This document shows, piece by piece, positions 18,601 to 25,570 of a stretch of DNA of 64,000 nt. A program made the position numbers and the translations under genes. Location: the NCBI GenBank assembly GCA_934698975.1, contig CAKUVR010000006.1, positions 1-64,000 on the forward strand, in the 5' to 3' direction. The notes beneath the pieces were generated by a model. That model made no database searches. It was not told the DNA's origin and saw only the letters and a list, made by a program, of their open reading frames with translations. The DNA comes from Cryptobacteroides sp934698975 (lineage in GTDB: Bacteria > Bacteroidota > Bacteroidia > Bacteroidales > UBA932). Positions within the stretch are counted from its first letter, which is position 1; every line of letters starts with the position of its first letter.

Positions 18601-18969
18601 ACCCATCCTGTCACCAAGGTCATCTCGCCCGTTGGTGGCCGTGTAGGTCAAACGTACAGGTTCACCGCCCCTGGCCGGGATGATGTAAACCTCTCGGTTG
18701 CCGTCATATTCCCCGGTGAAAGCGATGGTCTTGCCGTCCGGAGAGTAGTGAGCGAACATCTCGTAGCCGATGTGTGATGTCAGGCGACGCGCCTCGCCTC
18801 CGGTCAGCGGGGCCGTGAACAAATCTCCAGCGTAGGAGAACACCACATCCGTCCCGTTCGTCGCCGGGAACCTGAGCAGTCTCGCCTCATCGGTAGCCGA
18901 ACCCGTTGTCGAAGCGACCGATGAAAGCGCGATCCCTCCCAAAAGGAATGTCAAAAATAATCTCTTCAT
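15667..18969 (-). CDS. Tricorn-like S41 protease with beta-propeller and PDZ
   Basis: An exported protein of 1100 residues counted from ATG 18969 (MKRLFLTFLLGG signal peptide); upstream in-frame codons lack signal character, though ATG 18978 is also possible. The N-terminal half has WD40/PD40-type repeats (YSPDGKTIAFTGEYDG, WSPDGKYIAFIGDG), then a low-complexity Lys/Ala linker, the tricorn core, a PDZ domain (ISEGDFITAIDGQS) and the S41 tail-protease-like catalytic region with DDRANGGGN and the nucleophile motif YSASDGD. Tricorn homologues trim peptides; this one acts in the periplasm. The length suits the family. Confidence 0.9.
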   Translation of the reverse strand: MKRLFLTFLLGGIALSSVASTTGSATDEARLLRFPATNGTDVVFSYAGDLFTAPLTGGEARRLTSHIGYEMFAHYSPDGKTIAFTGEYDGNREVYIIPARGGEPVRLTYTATNGRDDLGDRMGPNNIVMGWTPDGKNIIFRNRTGDGFSGKLWTVSINGGMPKEIPLPEGGFCSYSPDGKKLAYNRVMREFRTWKYYRGGMADEVWVYDGKKVEKITDNPAQDIFPMWVGDEIYFASDRDMTMNLFVYNTKTKATTKVTSFDDYDVKFPSTNGKLVVFEKGGYLYKLDPATKTTEQIHITLGSDLVYARAERMNVGKKGRSSFSLSPDGKRMAVTARGEVFDVPVGKGITRNITKTPGSNERSADWSPDGKYIAFIGDGTGETEVYLYDVAAAGEPVQITKNNDTYIRDLQWSPDSRHILYTDRKNRIVEVDPFAKTVRTVLQCPEQEIRDVEYSPDSKWLTYSRPAPNKMSVVYVYNLSSGKEYPVTEKWYDSSSPTFSSDGKYLIFTSDRDFRPIYSWIEWNFAYTDRSGVYMTMLASGTPSPLLPTDSESLNIHESEEDATPAEADKKPAKGGKAAKDQKDAKASGKSSVDVKIDVDGLLDRTIKLPISGSRSYFSDGKKLWYRDGRGTQVFDFETGKSEQCSDGMVIYRPGDKKALSTAKGKWTAVNFPSAKVSGGEAIDLDNMYTTVDYAYEWPQIFDEVWRAFRDGYYLENMHGRDWKAVKEKYAALLPYVKTRLDLNYVIGGMIGEVASGHAYVNPGDYPKPERIQMGLLGARMSKDKSGYFKIDHIYSGAIYRSELRSPLTEPGMNISEGDFITAIDGQSLKDVDNIYRLLVGKAGKLVELTVNRSAAEGGRKVVVKPIADEYPLEHYEWVMRNIRTVEEKSGGKVGYIYIPDMGPEGLNEFARWYYPQLDKEALIIDDRANGGGNISPMVIERLLRKVYRMTMYRNSNQNGTIPEGTHTGPKVLLINKYSASDGDLFPWSFKANNLGTVIGTRTWGGIVGISGSLPYMDGTDVRVPFFTNYDAATGQWIVENHGVDPDILLDNDPIKEYAGEDQQLDKAIETALQQIKDRKPLPKTPAPRTFKDLGLPEIK

Positions 18970-19009
18970 AACTATCATATGTTGTCGAATATTGTTTTGA
19001 ACACTTATA

Positions 19010-19252
19010 TTATTTTCTTGCAATCATGTCATCAAAATATGCAAAAAACATAATTATCCCAAAAGGTAACGCAAAAATAAATCCTATCACATCAGTAATG
19101 GTGTCTCTAAACACAGGAATAAAGATAAGTGAAAAGATAAACACAATTATGGCAACAGACAAAGTAATCAACAAGGCTAATCTCCATCCTCGTAACCATT
19201 TTGAATGTTTCATCCTTTTTAATAAAGAATTATGCTTTTCTATGGTCTCCAT
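19010..19252 (-). CDS. Small two-helix membrane protein
   Basis: An 80-residue protein with a basic N-terminus (KHNSLLKRMKHSKWLRGW) and two hydrophobic helices (LALLITLSVAIIVFIFSLIF and FALPFGIIMFFAYF). No family recognised. It begins five bases after the stop of the ATPase gene and is AT-rich like it, so the two form a pair; it could be a membrane partner of the ATPase or a separate small gene. Confidence 0.55.
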   Translation of the reverse strand: METIEKHNSLLKRMKHSKWLRGWRLALLITLSVAIIVFIFSLIFIPVFRDTITDVIGFIFALPFGIIMFFAYFDDMIARK

Positions 19253-19257
19253 TGAAA

Positions 19258-20394
19258 TTATTGTATTTCACGTGTAAGCCAAAGTTTCAGCAGCGGATCC
19301 GAAATCGTGTATTCTCTGCCGACTTTGGTTATAAGATCCATTTCCAAAAGCTGTTTTGTCGCTGATTGAACCGAACTCGCAGACTTCAATCTATGCTTCT
19401 TCACAAATGCGGACGTAGTCAGTCCTTTGGCTACTCCCTCCGAATGAATGGCATATAAAAGTTCCTTCTGCTGCTCTGTAATGAACGAAAGTTGTTCGCG
19501 GATGCGTCTGGAACTCTCTTCAACAAACCTGTCAGCCATACTGTTCACGAGATCGATGTCCGCTGTACCTCCGGTAGATGTCTCCGCGAACGCATCGTGC
19601 ATTATCCTTTGCACATAAGCGGTAATTCCCTCGAACATATCGTATGCCCTGAGAACTCCCTTTTCCGTGACTGTCTTTCCATACCTTGAGAACAACTCTT
19701 GTGCAAACCCGACATAAACACTTCTGTCAATAGGTGCCATACTCAAATTGGTCGCACTCTGATAGAACGGTCTCTTCGCATCCAGAAAAATCTGGTCCAT
19801 AATGCGCCTCTCGCTACCGGAAAATATGAAATTGGAATTGGACGAGCGCTGAATATTCGCCCTCAGAAGTGCCTCCACACCCTTCTCGCGATACTTCACG
19901 ACCTGCTGAAACTCATCAATGACGACAATGCAGCGCCTGTCAGCCTTTTCAAGATATTCGAATATTTCCTCAATGGTATATTCCGGGGCCGTGATGTCTC
20001 CCAGACGGACGTTGAATGTCGGCATTCCGTTCACCGGATCGAACCCGAAACTTCCTTGAAGCGACCTTAGAGTTGAGGCGAAAGACTTCATCAACTTGTC
20101 ACTATGTCTGGCGACCTTCTTGAACACCCCTGAGCCAAGCTCCATTATCAATTCCCGCAGGCTGGATGTGTGCAGGATGTCAACGAATATCACGAAAAAC
20201 TCATCTTTCAGCCTCTCGTCATCAAAGCAATGATAAATCAGTTCCGTCTTCCCGACCCTTCTCGGAGAAGTCAGGACAACGTTCTCATGATTTAATATGC
20301 ACCCTGTCAACCGTTTGGTCTCCACATCCCTATCGCAAAAACATTCCGGAGGAATCCTTCCCGCTATAAAGAACGGATTATAGTATTTGTCCAT
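19258..20394 (-). CDS. ATP-binding protein, AAA family (ATPase_2 / PF01637 type)
   Basis: A protein of 378 residues counted from ATG 20394 (MDKYYNPFFIAGRIPPECFC). Walker A is SPRRVGKTEL, Walker B is IVVIDEFQQV, with a sensor-like FIFSGSERR and a C-terminal winged-helix region (KKHRLKSASSVQSATKQLLE). This family is abundant and patchily distributed in Bacteroidetes genomes; its role is unknown, with proposals ranging from mobile elements to defence or regulation. A paralogue lies at 33642-34772. The ATG at 20406 is an alternative; anything further upstream would include the promoter-like TATATTTG. Confidence 0.82.
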   Translation of the reverse strand: MDKYYNPFFIAGRIPPECFCDRDVETKRLTGCILNHENVVLTSPRRVGKTELIYHCFDDERLKDEFFVIFVDILHTSSLRELIMELGSGVFKKVARHSDKLMKSFASTLRSLQGSFGFDPVNGMPTFNVRLGDITAPEYTIEEIFEYLEKADRRCIVVIDEFQQVVKYREKGVEALLRANIQRSSNSNFIFSGSERRIMDQIFLDAKRPFYQSATNLSMAPIDRSVYVGFAQELFSRYGKTVTEKGVLRAYDMFEGITAYVQRIMHDAFAETSTGGTADIDLVNSMADRFVEESSRRIREQLSFITEQQKELLYAIHSEGVAKGLTTSAFVKKHRLKSASSVQSATKQLLEMDLITKVGREYTISDPLLKLWLTREIQ

Positions 20395-20412
20395 ATTAGC
20401 TTCCATCAATGG

Positions 20413-20420
20413 CAAATATA
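20413..20420 (-). promoter_or_regulatory. Candidate promoter -7 element for the ATPase gene
   Basis: Minus-strand TATATTTG just 7-19 bases before the possible start codons, so the mRNA would have almost no leader. The -33 position is weak. Confidence 0.4.
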
Positions 20421-20568
20421 GCAAAAATATTTCATCAAAATTATTTTTATAGAATAATTTTAATAAAATAAATATATCTACTTAAGACAGGAAACGCCCC
20501 CCTATCTAACTAATTTAATATAATTTTATTTCATATAAATTTATATAAAACACATTGCAACACGCTTT

Positions 20569-20637
20569 AGGGCAGAAAAATCAAATGGCAGATTTTGGTA
20601 ACGTGCAAAATTTGCCATTTGCTTTTTTTTCTGCCCT
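20569..20637. repeat. Long inverted repeat (fold-back element)
   Basis: Arms of about 29-32 bases: AGGGCAGAAAAATCAAATGG at 20569 onward pairs with CCATTTG…CTGCCCT ending at 20637, with an 8-base loop and few mismatches. There is no T run outside the stem on either strand, so it is not a standard terminator; it may be a MITE-like relic. The rest of 20425-20703 is AT-rich with one REP element. Confidence 0.75.
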
Positions 20638-20670
20638 TCTATCAGCGATTAATCAGAATTTTGGCGATTT

Positions 20671-20697
20671 CGGTCACTTCGACAAGCTCAGCGACCG
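20671..20697. repeat. REP-like palindrome
   Basis: One copy (CGGTCACTTCG…CAGCGACCG) immediately downstream of the M3 peptidase stop codon. Confidence 0.88.
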
Positions 20698-20703
20698 ATG
20701 AAA

Positions 20704-22749
20704 TTAATCAGTCAGTCCACGGGCACGAAGAAGTGCACCGGGATCAGGCTGGGCGCCACGGAAGGAGAGATAGAGGGTCATAGGCTCCTCACTGCCACCC
20801 TTCTCAAGGAAAGTCTGACGGAACTTCAACGCGACTTCAGGATTGTATATTCCCTGCTGTTGGAAATACTCGAATGCATCCTTGTCCAGAACCTCGGCCC
20901 AGAGGTAGCTGTAGTAGCCGGCGCTGTAGCCGCTGTTGAAGATGTGGTTGAAATAGGTGGTGCGGTAGCGAGGGATGATCTCGTCGATGAGACCCATCTC
21001 CTTGCAGACCTTCTTCTCGAAATCTGCCACATTCGCTGCCTGATCACCCTCTGAAAGCTTCGCGAGATCCTCCTCAGTGAGCTCGTGCCACTTCATGTCA
21101 AGAATGGAGGCGGCGCAAAGCTCGGAAGTCATAAAGCCCTGGTTGAACTTTCTTGCGTTGTTGATCTTCGTAACGAGAGAATCCGGAATCACCTCGCCGG
21201 TCTCGTAATGCTTGGCATATTCAGCGAGAATCTCCGGCTGGAAAGCCCAGTTCTCGTTGAACTGAGAGAATGTCTCGACAAAGTCACGGGCGACATTGGT
21301 GCCGCTGACGGACGGATAGTGGCACTTGGTGAGAAGTCCGTGGAGAGCGTGGCCGAACTCGTGGAACACAGTCTCGACCTCATCAATGGTGAAGAGGGCC
21401 GGGAGAGAGTCGGTCGGAGCGGTCATATTCCCGACATTGATGATGATCGGGCGAACGTCATTACCTTCAGCGTCAACATATTGCTCACGGAAATTCGTCA
21501 TCCACGCACCGCCTCTCTTCGAAGCGCGAGGGAAGTAGTCAGTCGAGAATATTCCAAGAAGGCTGCCGTCGGCATCGGTGACCTTAAAGGCTTCGACCGC
21601 AGGGTTGTAAAGAGGAACATCCTTCAGCGGCTCCACATTGATGCCGTAGAGCTTGTGGGCGGCGAAGAAGATGCCGTCGCGGACATTCTCCATCCGGAAA
21701 TATGGCTTAGTCAGATTCTCGTCCAATGAATATTTACGCGCGCGGACCTTCTCGGCATAGTAGAACCAGTCCCAAGACTCGATTTTCGAGCCGGCCGCAA
21801 CCTTGCCGGCCTGGATGTCCTCATTCATAACCTTCTGCATAACAGCGATCTCCACCTTCGCCTTGCTGACAGCCGGGCCGATGATCTTGTCAAGGAAAGC
21901 GTCCACGGTCTGTGGGTCGTGAGCCATCTTGTTGTCAAGCTGGTAGGCGGCGAAGTTGCCGAAGCCAAGCAGTCTGGCCTTCTCGGCGCGGAGTTTCAGT
22001 ATTTCAAGGCAGAGAGCCTTGTTGTCATATTCATTGCCATTGTTGCCTCTTGAAGAGTAGGCTTTGAACATCGCCTCGCGGCGGCTTCTGTCCTCGCAGG
22101 AGGTCATTTCGGAGGTGTAGGATGAAACCGGGATTCCGAATTTCTCCTTGAAGGCATTGTTCTCGGCAAGCAGGTTCGTGCCGAATTTCTGCTGGGCGGC
22201 GGCGATCTTCTGGTTGATCTCCTTGAGCCTTGCCTGGGCGGCCTCGTCAAGGTCCACGCCGTTGCGGGTGAAGCTCTGGTAAAGTTTCTTGAGGACCATC
22301 TGCTGTTCCCTCGTAAGTCCGCTCTGATCTGCGTCATAGACCGCCTTCACGCGCTCAAAGAACGCCTTGTTCATCGAGATGTTGTCCTCGTGCTCGGTCA
22401 TCAGCGCGGTGGCCTCCTCGACGACCTTGTTCATCTCGTCGCTGCCCTCGGTCTCCTGAAGGTTGAAAAGCACGGCGGTGGTCTTGGTCAAAGTCTTGCC
22501 GGACAGCTCGTAAGCAGCCACGGTGTTCTCGAATGTCGGAGCCTCCTGATTGTTAAGGATAGCCTCAAGTTCCTTGTTCTGCTCCTCAATCCCGGCCTTG
22601 ATGGCAGGAATATAGTCGGTAAGCTGAATCTTCTCGAACGGCGGAATGCCGTACGGTGTGTTCCATTCCTCAAGGAACGGATTGCTCTTTGTCTGTGTGC
22701 AGGCTGCCATCATAGCGATCGCTCCAATTGCTAAGACTGTTTTTTTCAT
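20704..22749 (-). CDS. dcp: M3-family metallopeptidase (peptidyl-dipeptidase Dcp-like), lipoprotein
   Basis: A 681-residue protein, full length for the family. A lipoprotein signal ends MMAAC (Cys 16), so the enzyme is probably periplasmic and membrane-anchored. The catalytic zinc site HEFGHALHG and the downstream glutamate region (FVETFSQFNENW) are intact. M3 peptidases cut oligopeptides of limited size, Dcp releasing C-terminal dipeptides; it could work on products of the tricorn-like protease nearby, though the two genes are separated by the ATPase pair. Monocistronic. Confidence 0.92.
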   Translation of the reverse strand: MKKTVLAIGAIAMMAACTQTKSNPFLEEWNTPYGIPPFEKIQLTDYIPAIKAGIEEQNKELEAILNNQEAPTFENTVAAYELSGKTLTKTTAVLFNLQETEGSDEMNKVVEEATALMTEHEDNISMNKAFFERVKAVYDADQSGLTREQQMVLKKLYQSFTRNGVDLDEAAQARLKEINQKIAAAQQKFGTNLLAENNAFKEKFGIPVSSYTSEMTSCEDRSRREAMFKAYSSRGNNGNEYDNKALCLEILKLRAEKARLLGFGNFAAYQLDNKMAHDPQTVDAFLDKIIGPAVSKAKVEIAVMQKVMNEDIQAGKVAAGSKIESWDWFYYAEKVRARKYSLDENLTKPYFRMENVRDGIFFAAHKLYGINVEPLKDVPLYNPAVEAFKVTDADGSLLGIFSTDYFPRASKRGGAWMTNFREQYVDAEGNDVRPIIINVGNMTAPTDSLPALFTIDEVETVFHEFGHALHGLLTKCHYPSVSGTNVARDFVETFSQFNENWAFQPEILAEYAKHYETGEVIPDSLVTKINNARKFNQGFMTSELCAASILDMKWHELTEEDLAKLSEGDQAANVADFEKKVCKEMGLIDEIIPRYRTTYFNHIFNSGYSAGYYSYLWAEVLDKDAFEYFQQQGIYNPEVALKFRQTFLEKGGSEEPMTLYLSFRGAQPDPGALLRARGLTD

Positions 22750-22813
22750 CTTAGTGTCAATGCTTTAAATTAATAGACTTATTAATATTCAATATATTCC
22801 ATAATAAGGCGGA

Positions 22814-24379
22814 TTATGCCACAATCCATTTTTCAACGGTGCGGGTCCGGGAGGAAATGTTGACACCGACCTTGACAAGGTCCTTGCCTTCCTCCAGCTT
22901 GTAAGGGAGCATATAGCCTTTTTCATCGATCTGTTTCAATGCTTCCTCAGCAGAGCCGTCAACCTTAAACTCAAATACATAGATGCAGTTGTCTGTGTAG
23001 CAGACAGCATCGGCACGTCCGATGGCGGATTTGACTTCGGTGCGGATGTAGAATCCCAACAATGAGAAAATCAGATAGATGATTGTCTGATAATGCTTCT
23101 CGGTCTTGTTCTCCAGATCGTTCGGGATGCCGGCGAGATAGGCCTGAAGTTTCTCCATCGCAAGGTCGATGTCCTGTGAATCCATTGCGGCATAGAAATG
23201 CGCCACAAATCCGGAGGCGGTCCCGACATTGCTTGGATATTCGCCGAGAAGTCCGCGGGTGAAGCCGATCTTGACTTCCCTGTTCGGGTAACCGAGGGTG
23301 TAAAGTTGCATCCTCTCATCATAGGACTTAATGGTCAGGTAGCCTGTCTGGTAGAGCATCGGCAGGGAGTTGTCGGAAAGTTCTGGAGACACGTCGAAAT
23401 CTGATTGAGGGACGAGCGGAATGTTGTCCAAAGCGGTCTCGTCAATAGGATTTCGCCTCAGTCTCTCGACAAGATAGGTCGTGGTGCCGGAGTCGAACCA
23501 ATAGCTGCCAAAACGTTTCTCATTCAATGACTTGATAAGACTGAACGGATTATAGATGTCTTCTGACTCATCACAGAAATGATAGCCGTCATAGTTAGCC
23601 TTCAGCAATGCGAGAGCCTTATCATAAGTGACCTTCTGTTTATCAGCGAGCTCTTGAATCGCATCTGGCATACATCTTTCCAGTTCGCTCTGAGATATTC
23701 CACATATAGTGGAATATTCCGGCATCATCGAGATGTTCTGGAGGTTGTTCAGTTCACTGAATATGCTGAGTTGGGCGAACTTGTTGATTCCGGTGATGAA
23801 GACGAACCGCAGATAAGGGTCAAGGCTCTTTATCGGGCTGTAGAAGTTCCTCATTATCTGCCTCAATGATGGAAGCCGTACCTTGTCGTTCATCACGTCA
23901 AGCAGTGGGGCATCATATTCATCAATGATCAGAACAGCCTGCTCCCCGGTCTGAGCGAACGCCTCTTTTACCAGGAACTCCAACCTTGCATTGACATCAA
24001 TCTTGTCTATGCTTTGGTTTTTGCCATAGACGGTCTCATATTCAGACAGCTTATAGTCAAGTTGGCGTAGCAGCTGCTCCTCATTCACGTGTTTGGCGGT
24101 GGACATGTCGAAATGGAAGACAGGGTGTCGCTTCCATTCCTTTTTCAATTCTCCCGCCTTGAGCCCCTCGAAAAGTTCTTTTCTCCCTTCAAAGTAGCAA
24201 TGGAATGTCGATGACAACAAGGACTTGCCGAACCGGCGCGGGCGGCTCAAAAACACGTACTTGTAAGTCTCCGCCAAATCATGCGCAAAGCCTGTTTTGT
24301 CGATGTAGAGATATCCTCCCTCGACAATCTCCCCAAAGGTTTGTATCCCGATAGGATACTTTATTCTCTTCTCCTCCAT
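22814..24379 (-). CDS. AAA-ATPase-like protein with PD-(D/E)XK nuclease domain (PF09820/PF08011)
   Basis: A protein of 521 residues counted from ATG 24379. The N-terminus (KYPIGIQTFGEIVEGGYLYIDKT) and Walker A variant SRPRRFGKSLL, then LIIDEYDAPLLD as Walker B, are the signature of the AAA-ATPase-like family; the C-terminus has the PD-(D/E)XK-type core (GRADAVCYTDNCIYVFEFKVDGSAEEAL). The family is very numerous and variable in Bacteroidales; its function is unsettled. The longer frame to 24427 would run through a perfect promoter (24405-24435), which argues for the downstream ATG. Confidence 0.88.
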   Translation of the reverse strand: MEEKRIKYPIGIQTFGEIVEGGYLYIDKTGFAHDLAETYKYVFLSRPRRFGKSLLSSTFHCYFEGRKELFEGLKAGELKKEWKRHPVFHFDMSTAKHVNEEQLLRQLDYKLSEYETVYGKNQSIDKIDVNARLEFLVKEAFAQTGEQAVLIIDEYDAPLLDVMNDKVRLPSLRQIMRNFYSPIKSLDPYLRFVFITGINKFAQLSIFSELNNLQNISMMPEYSTICGISQSELERCMPDAIQELADKQKVTYDKALALLKANYDGYHFCDESEDIYNPFSLIKSLNEKRFGSYWFDSGTTTYLVERLRRNPIDETALDNIPLVPQSDFDVSPELSDNSLPMLYQTGYLTIKSYDERMQLYTLGYPNREVKIGFTRGLLGEYPSNVGTASGFVAHFYAAMDSQDIDLAMEKLQAYLAGIPNDLENKTEKHYQTIIYLIFSLLGFYIRTEVKSAIGRADAVCYTDNCIYVFEFKVDGSAEEALKQIDEKGYMLPYKLEEGKDLVKVGVNISSRTRTVEKWIVA

Positions 24380-24404
24380 AGCCCTTAACATTAATGTCCA
24401 ATCC

Positions 24405-24435
24405 CAAAGATAATGCTTTTTCCACAAGGAACAAA
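24405..24435 (-). promoter_or_regulatory. Promoter of the AAA-ATPase/nuclease-fold gene
   Basis: On the minus strand TTTG (24435-24432), a 19-base spacer and TATCTTTG (24412-24405) match the Bacteroidetes sigma-ABfr consensus exactly. It lies inside the longest open frame and so decides the start at 24391 or 24379. Confidence 0.8.
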
Positions 24436-24475
24436 GCCTTAACCCTCACTGACATTTGATATTCATACTCCATTA

Positions 24476-24516
24476 TAAAAAATACCTCCGCGCAGTCTTT
24501 TTCCCGCACGGAGGTT
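24476..24516 (-). terminator. Intrinsic terminator of the nuclease/TonB operon
   Basis: Stem ACCTCCG/CGGAGGT followed on the minus strand by ATTTTTTAT, 20 bases beyond the stop codon of the DUF5689 lipoprotein gene. It closes the operon that begins at 33452. Confidence 0.85.
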
Positions 24517-24535
24517 ATTTATGACCGGAACAATA

Positions 24536-25567
24536 TTACTGCACCTTTTCTACCCCGTCAAGGTCGATGAGGGTGAACTGGGCTGCACCATTATAGATGG
24601 TGAGGATGCCTTTGACATTGATTGGTGTACCGGCGAGGATGGCCGGATCGATCTGGGTGTCGGCAAAGCGGGAGTAGCCGCTGGTGCGGATCTGAACATC
24701 CTTGCCGCCCATCTTGAAGTACTGGCTCACTGAATATGCCGAGGCGTTCTTCAGCAAAGTGGCCTTGAGGTCAGGATCCGAGACCTTTCTGGCATAGTCA
24801 GCCGAATAGGCCTCGTCGAACTTGCCGGAATTGATGTAATCGATGAACCCCTGCTTTGACATCGCCCAAGTGGTGATTCCCCAAGTCGGGTCAGCCACCG
24901 GAGTGTAGTTTTTACCCGTGCTTGAAAGGAATATCCTGTTGGAGGACGATTTCTTGTCCTTGTAGGAGTCAATGTAAATCAGGCAGAAGATCTCGCCTCC
25001 GTAGGTCAGGCCGTCAAGTTCGACATAGCAGCCAAGATTCTCATCCTTCAGAAGATCCGCGGCGGAGACTCTCTTCGGCTGAAGCGGAGTGTCAATCTTT
25101 CCTTTGAATATGTGAGTGTCAATCAGGTACTGAACCTCGATGTAGGAGGTCTCATATTCACCGGTGGGATCAGCGTAGCCAAGTTGGATCATTCCGTTGT
25201 AGGCTCCGACTGTGAGGCCGCTGCACTTGACATAGACCCACTGACCGAGTTTGTAGTCATTATAAAGGGCGTTCTTGCCGATCTTTACCTCGATTCCGCC
25301 TGTGGCGTCTTGAATGTAAAGACTCTTGTAAACATTGCCGCTGCGATCTTCGGAAACGACCTGCCCACCGATAAGGATGTCCTTTTCGATTTTTACTGGA
25401 GCGTTCTTGTACAAGGCCTTGAGCTGGGCGATGGTCGTATTCGGTGTCATCGTCACAGGCTCATAGACATCAGCCTTGCCGTAATCCGTGGTGAAGACCT
25501 GATCCCACTCCTCGCAGGAAGCGAGAGCGAAAATGGCGGCGATCAGCGCGAAATATATTCTTTTCAT
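24536..25567 (-). CDS. DUF5689-domain surface lipoprotein
   Basis: A 343-residue protein with a lipobox ALASC (Cys 18) followed by EEWD, an acidic stretch typical of surface-exported Bacteroidetes lipoproteins. The body fits DUF5689 (TIAQLKALYKNAPVKIEKDILIGG, YIQDATGGIEVKIG), a family with an OB-like fold. OB folds often bind nucleic acid, which suits the operon: it begins three bases after the TonB receptor gene, in a set with two secreted nucleases. It would act as the receptor's surface partner in place of SusD. Binding to DNA or RNA is an inference. Confidence 0.82.
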   Translation of the reverse strand: MKRIYFALIAAIFALASCEEWDQVFTTDYGKADVYEPVTMTPNTTIAQLKALYKNAPVKIEKDILIGGQVVSEDRSGNVYKSLYIQDATGGIEVKIGKNALYNDYKLGQWVYVKCSGLTVGAYNGMIQLGYADPTGEYETSYIEVQYLIDTHIFKGKIDTPLQPKRVSAADLLKDENLGCYVELDGLTYGGEIFCLIYIDSYKDKKSSSNRIFLSSTGKNYTPVADPTWGITTWAMSKQGFIDYINSGKFDEAYSADYARKVSDPDLKATLLKNASAYSVSQYFKMGGKDVQIRTSGYSRFADTQIDPAILAGTPINVKGILTIYNGAAQFTLIDLDGVEKVQ

Positions 25568-25570
25568 ACC

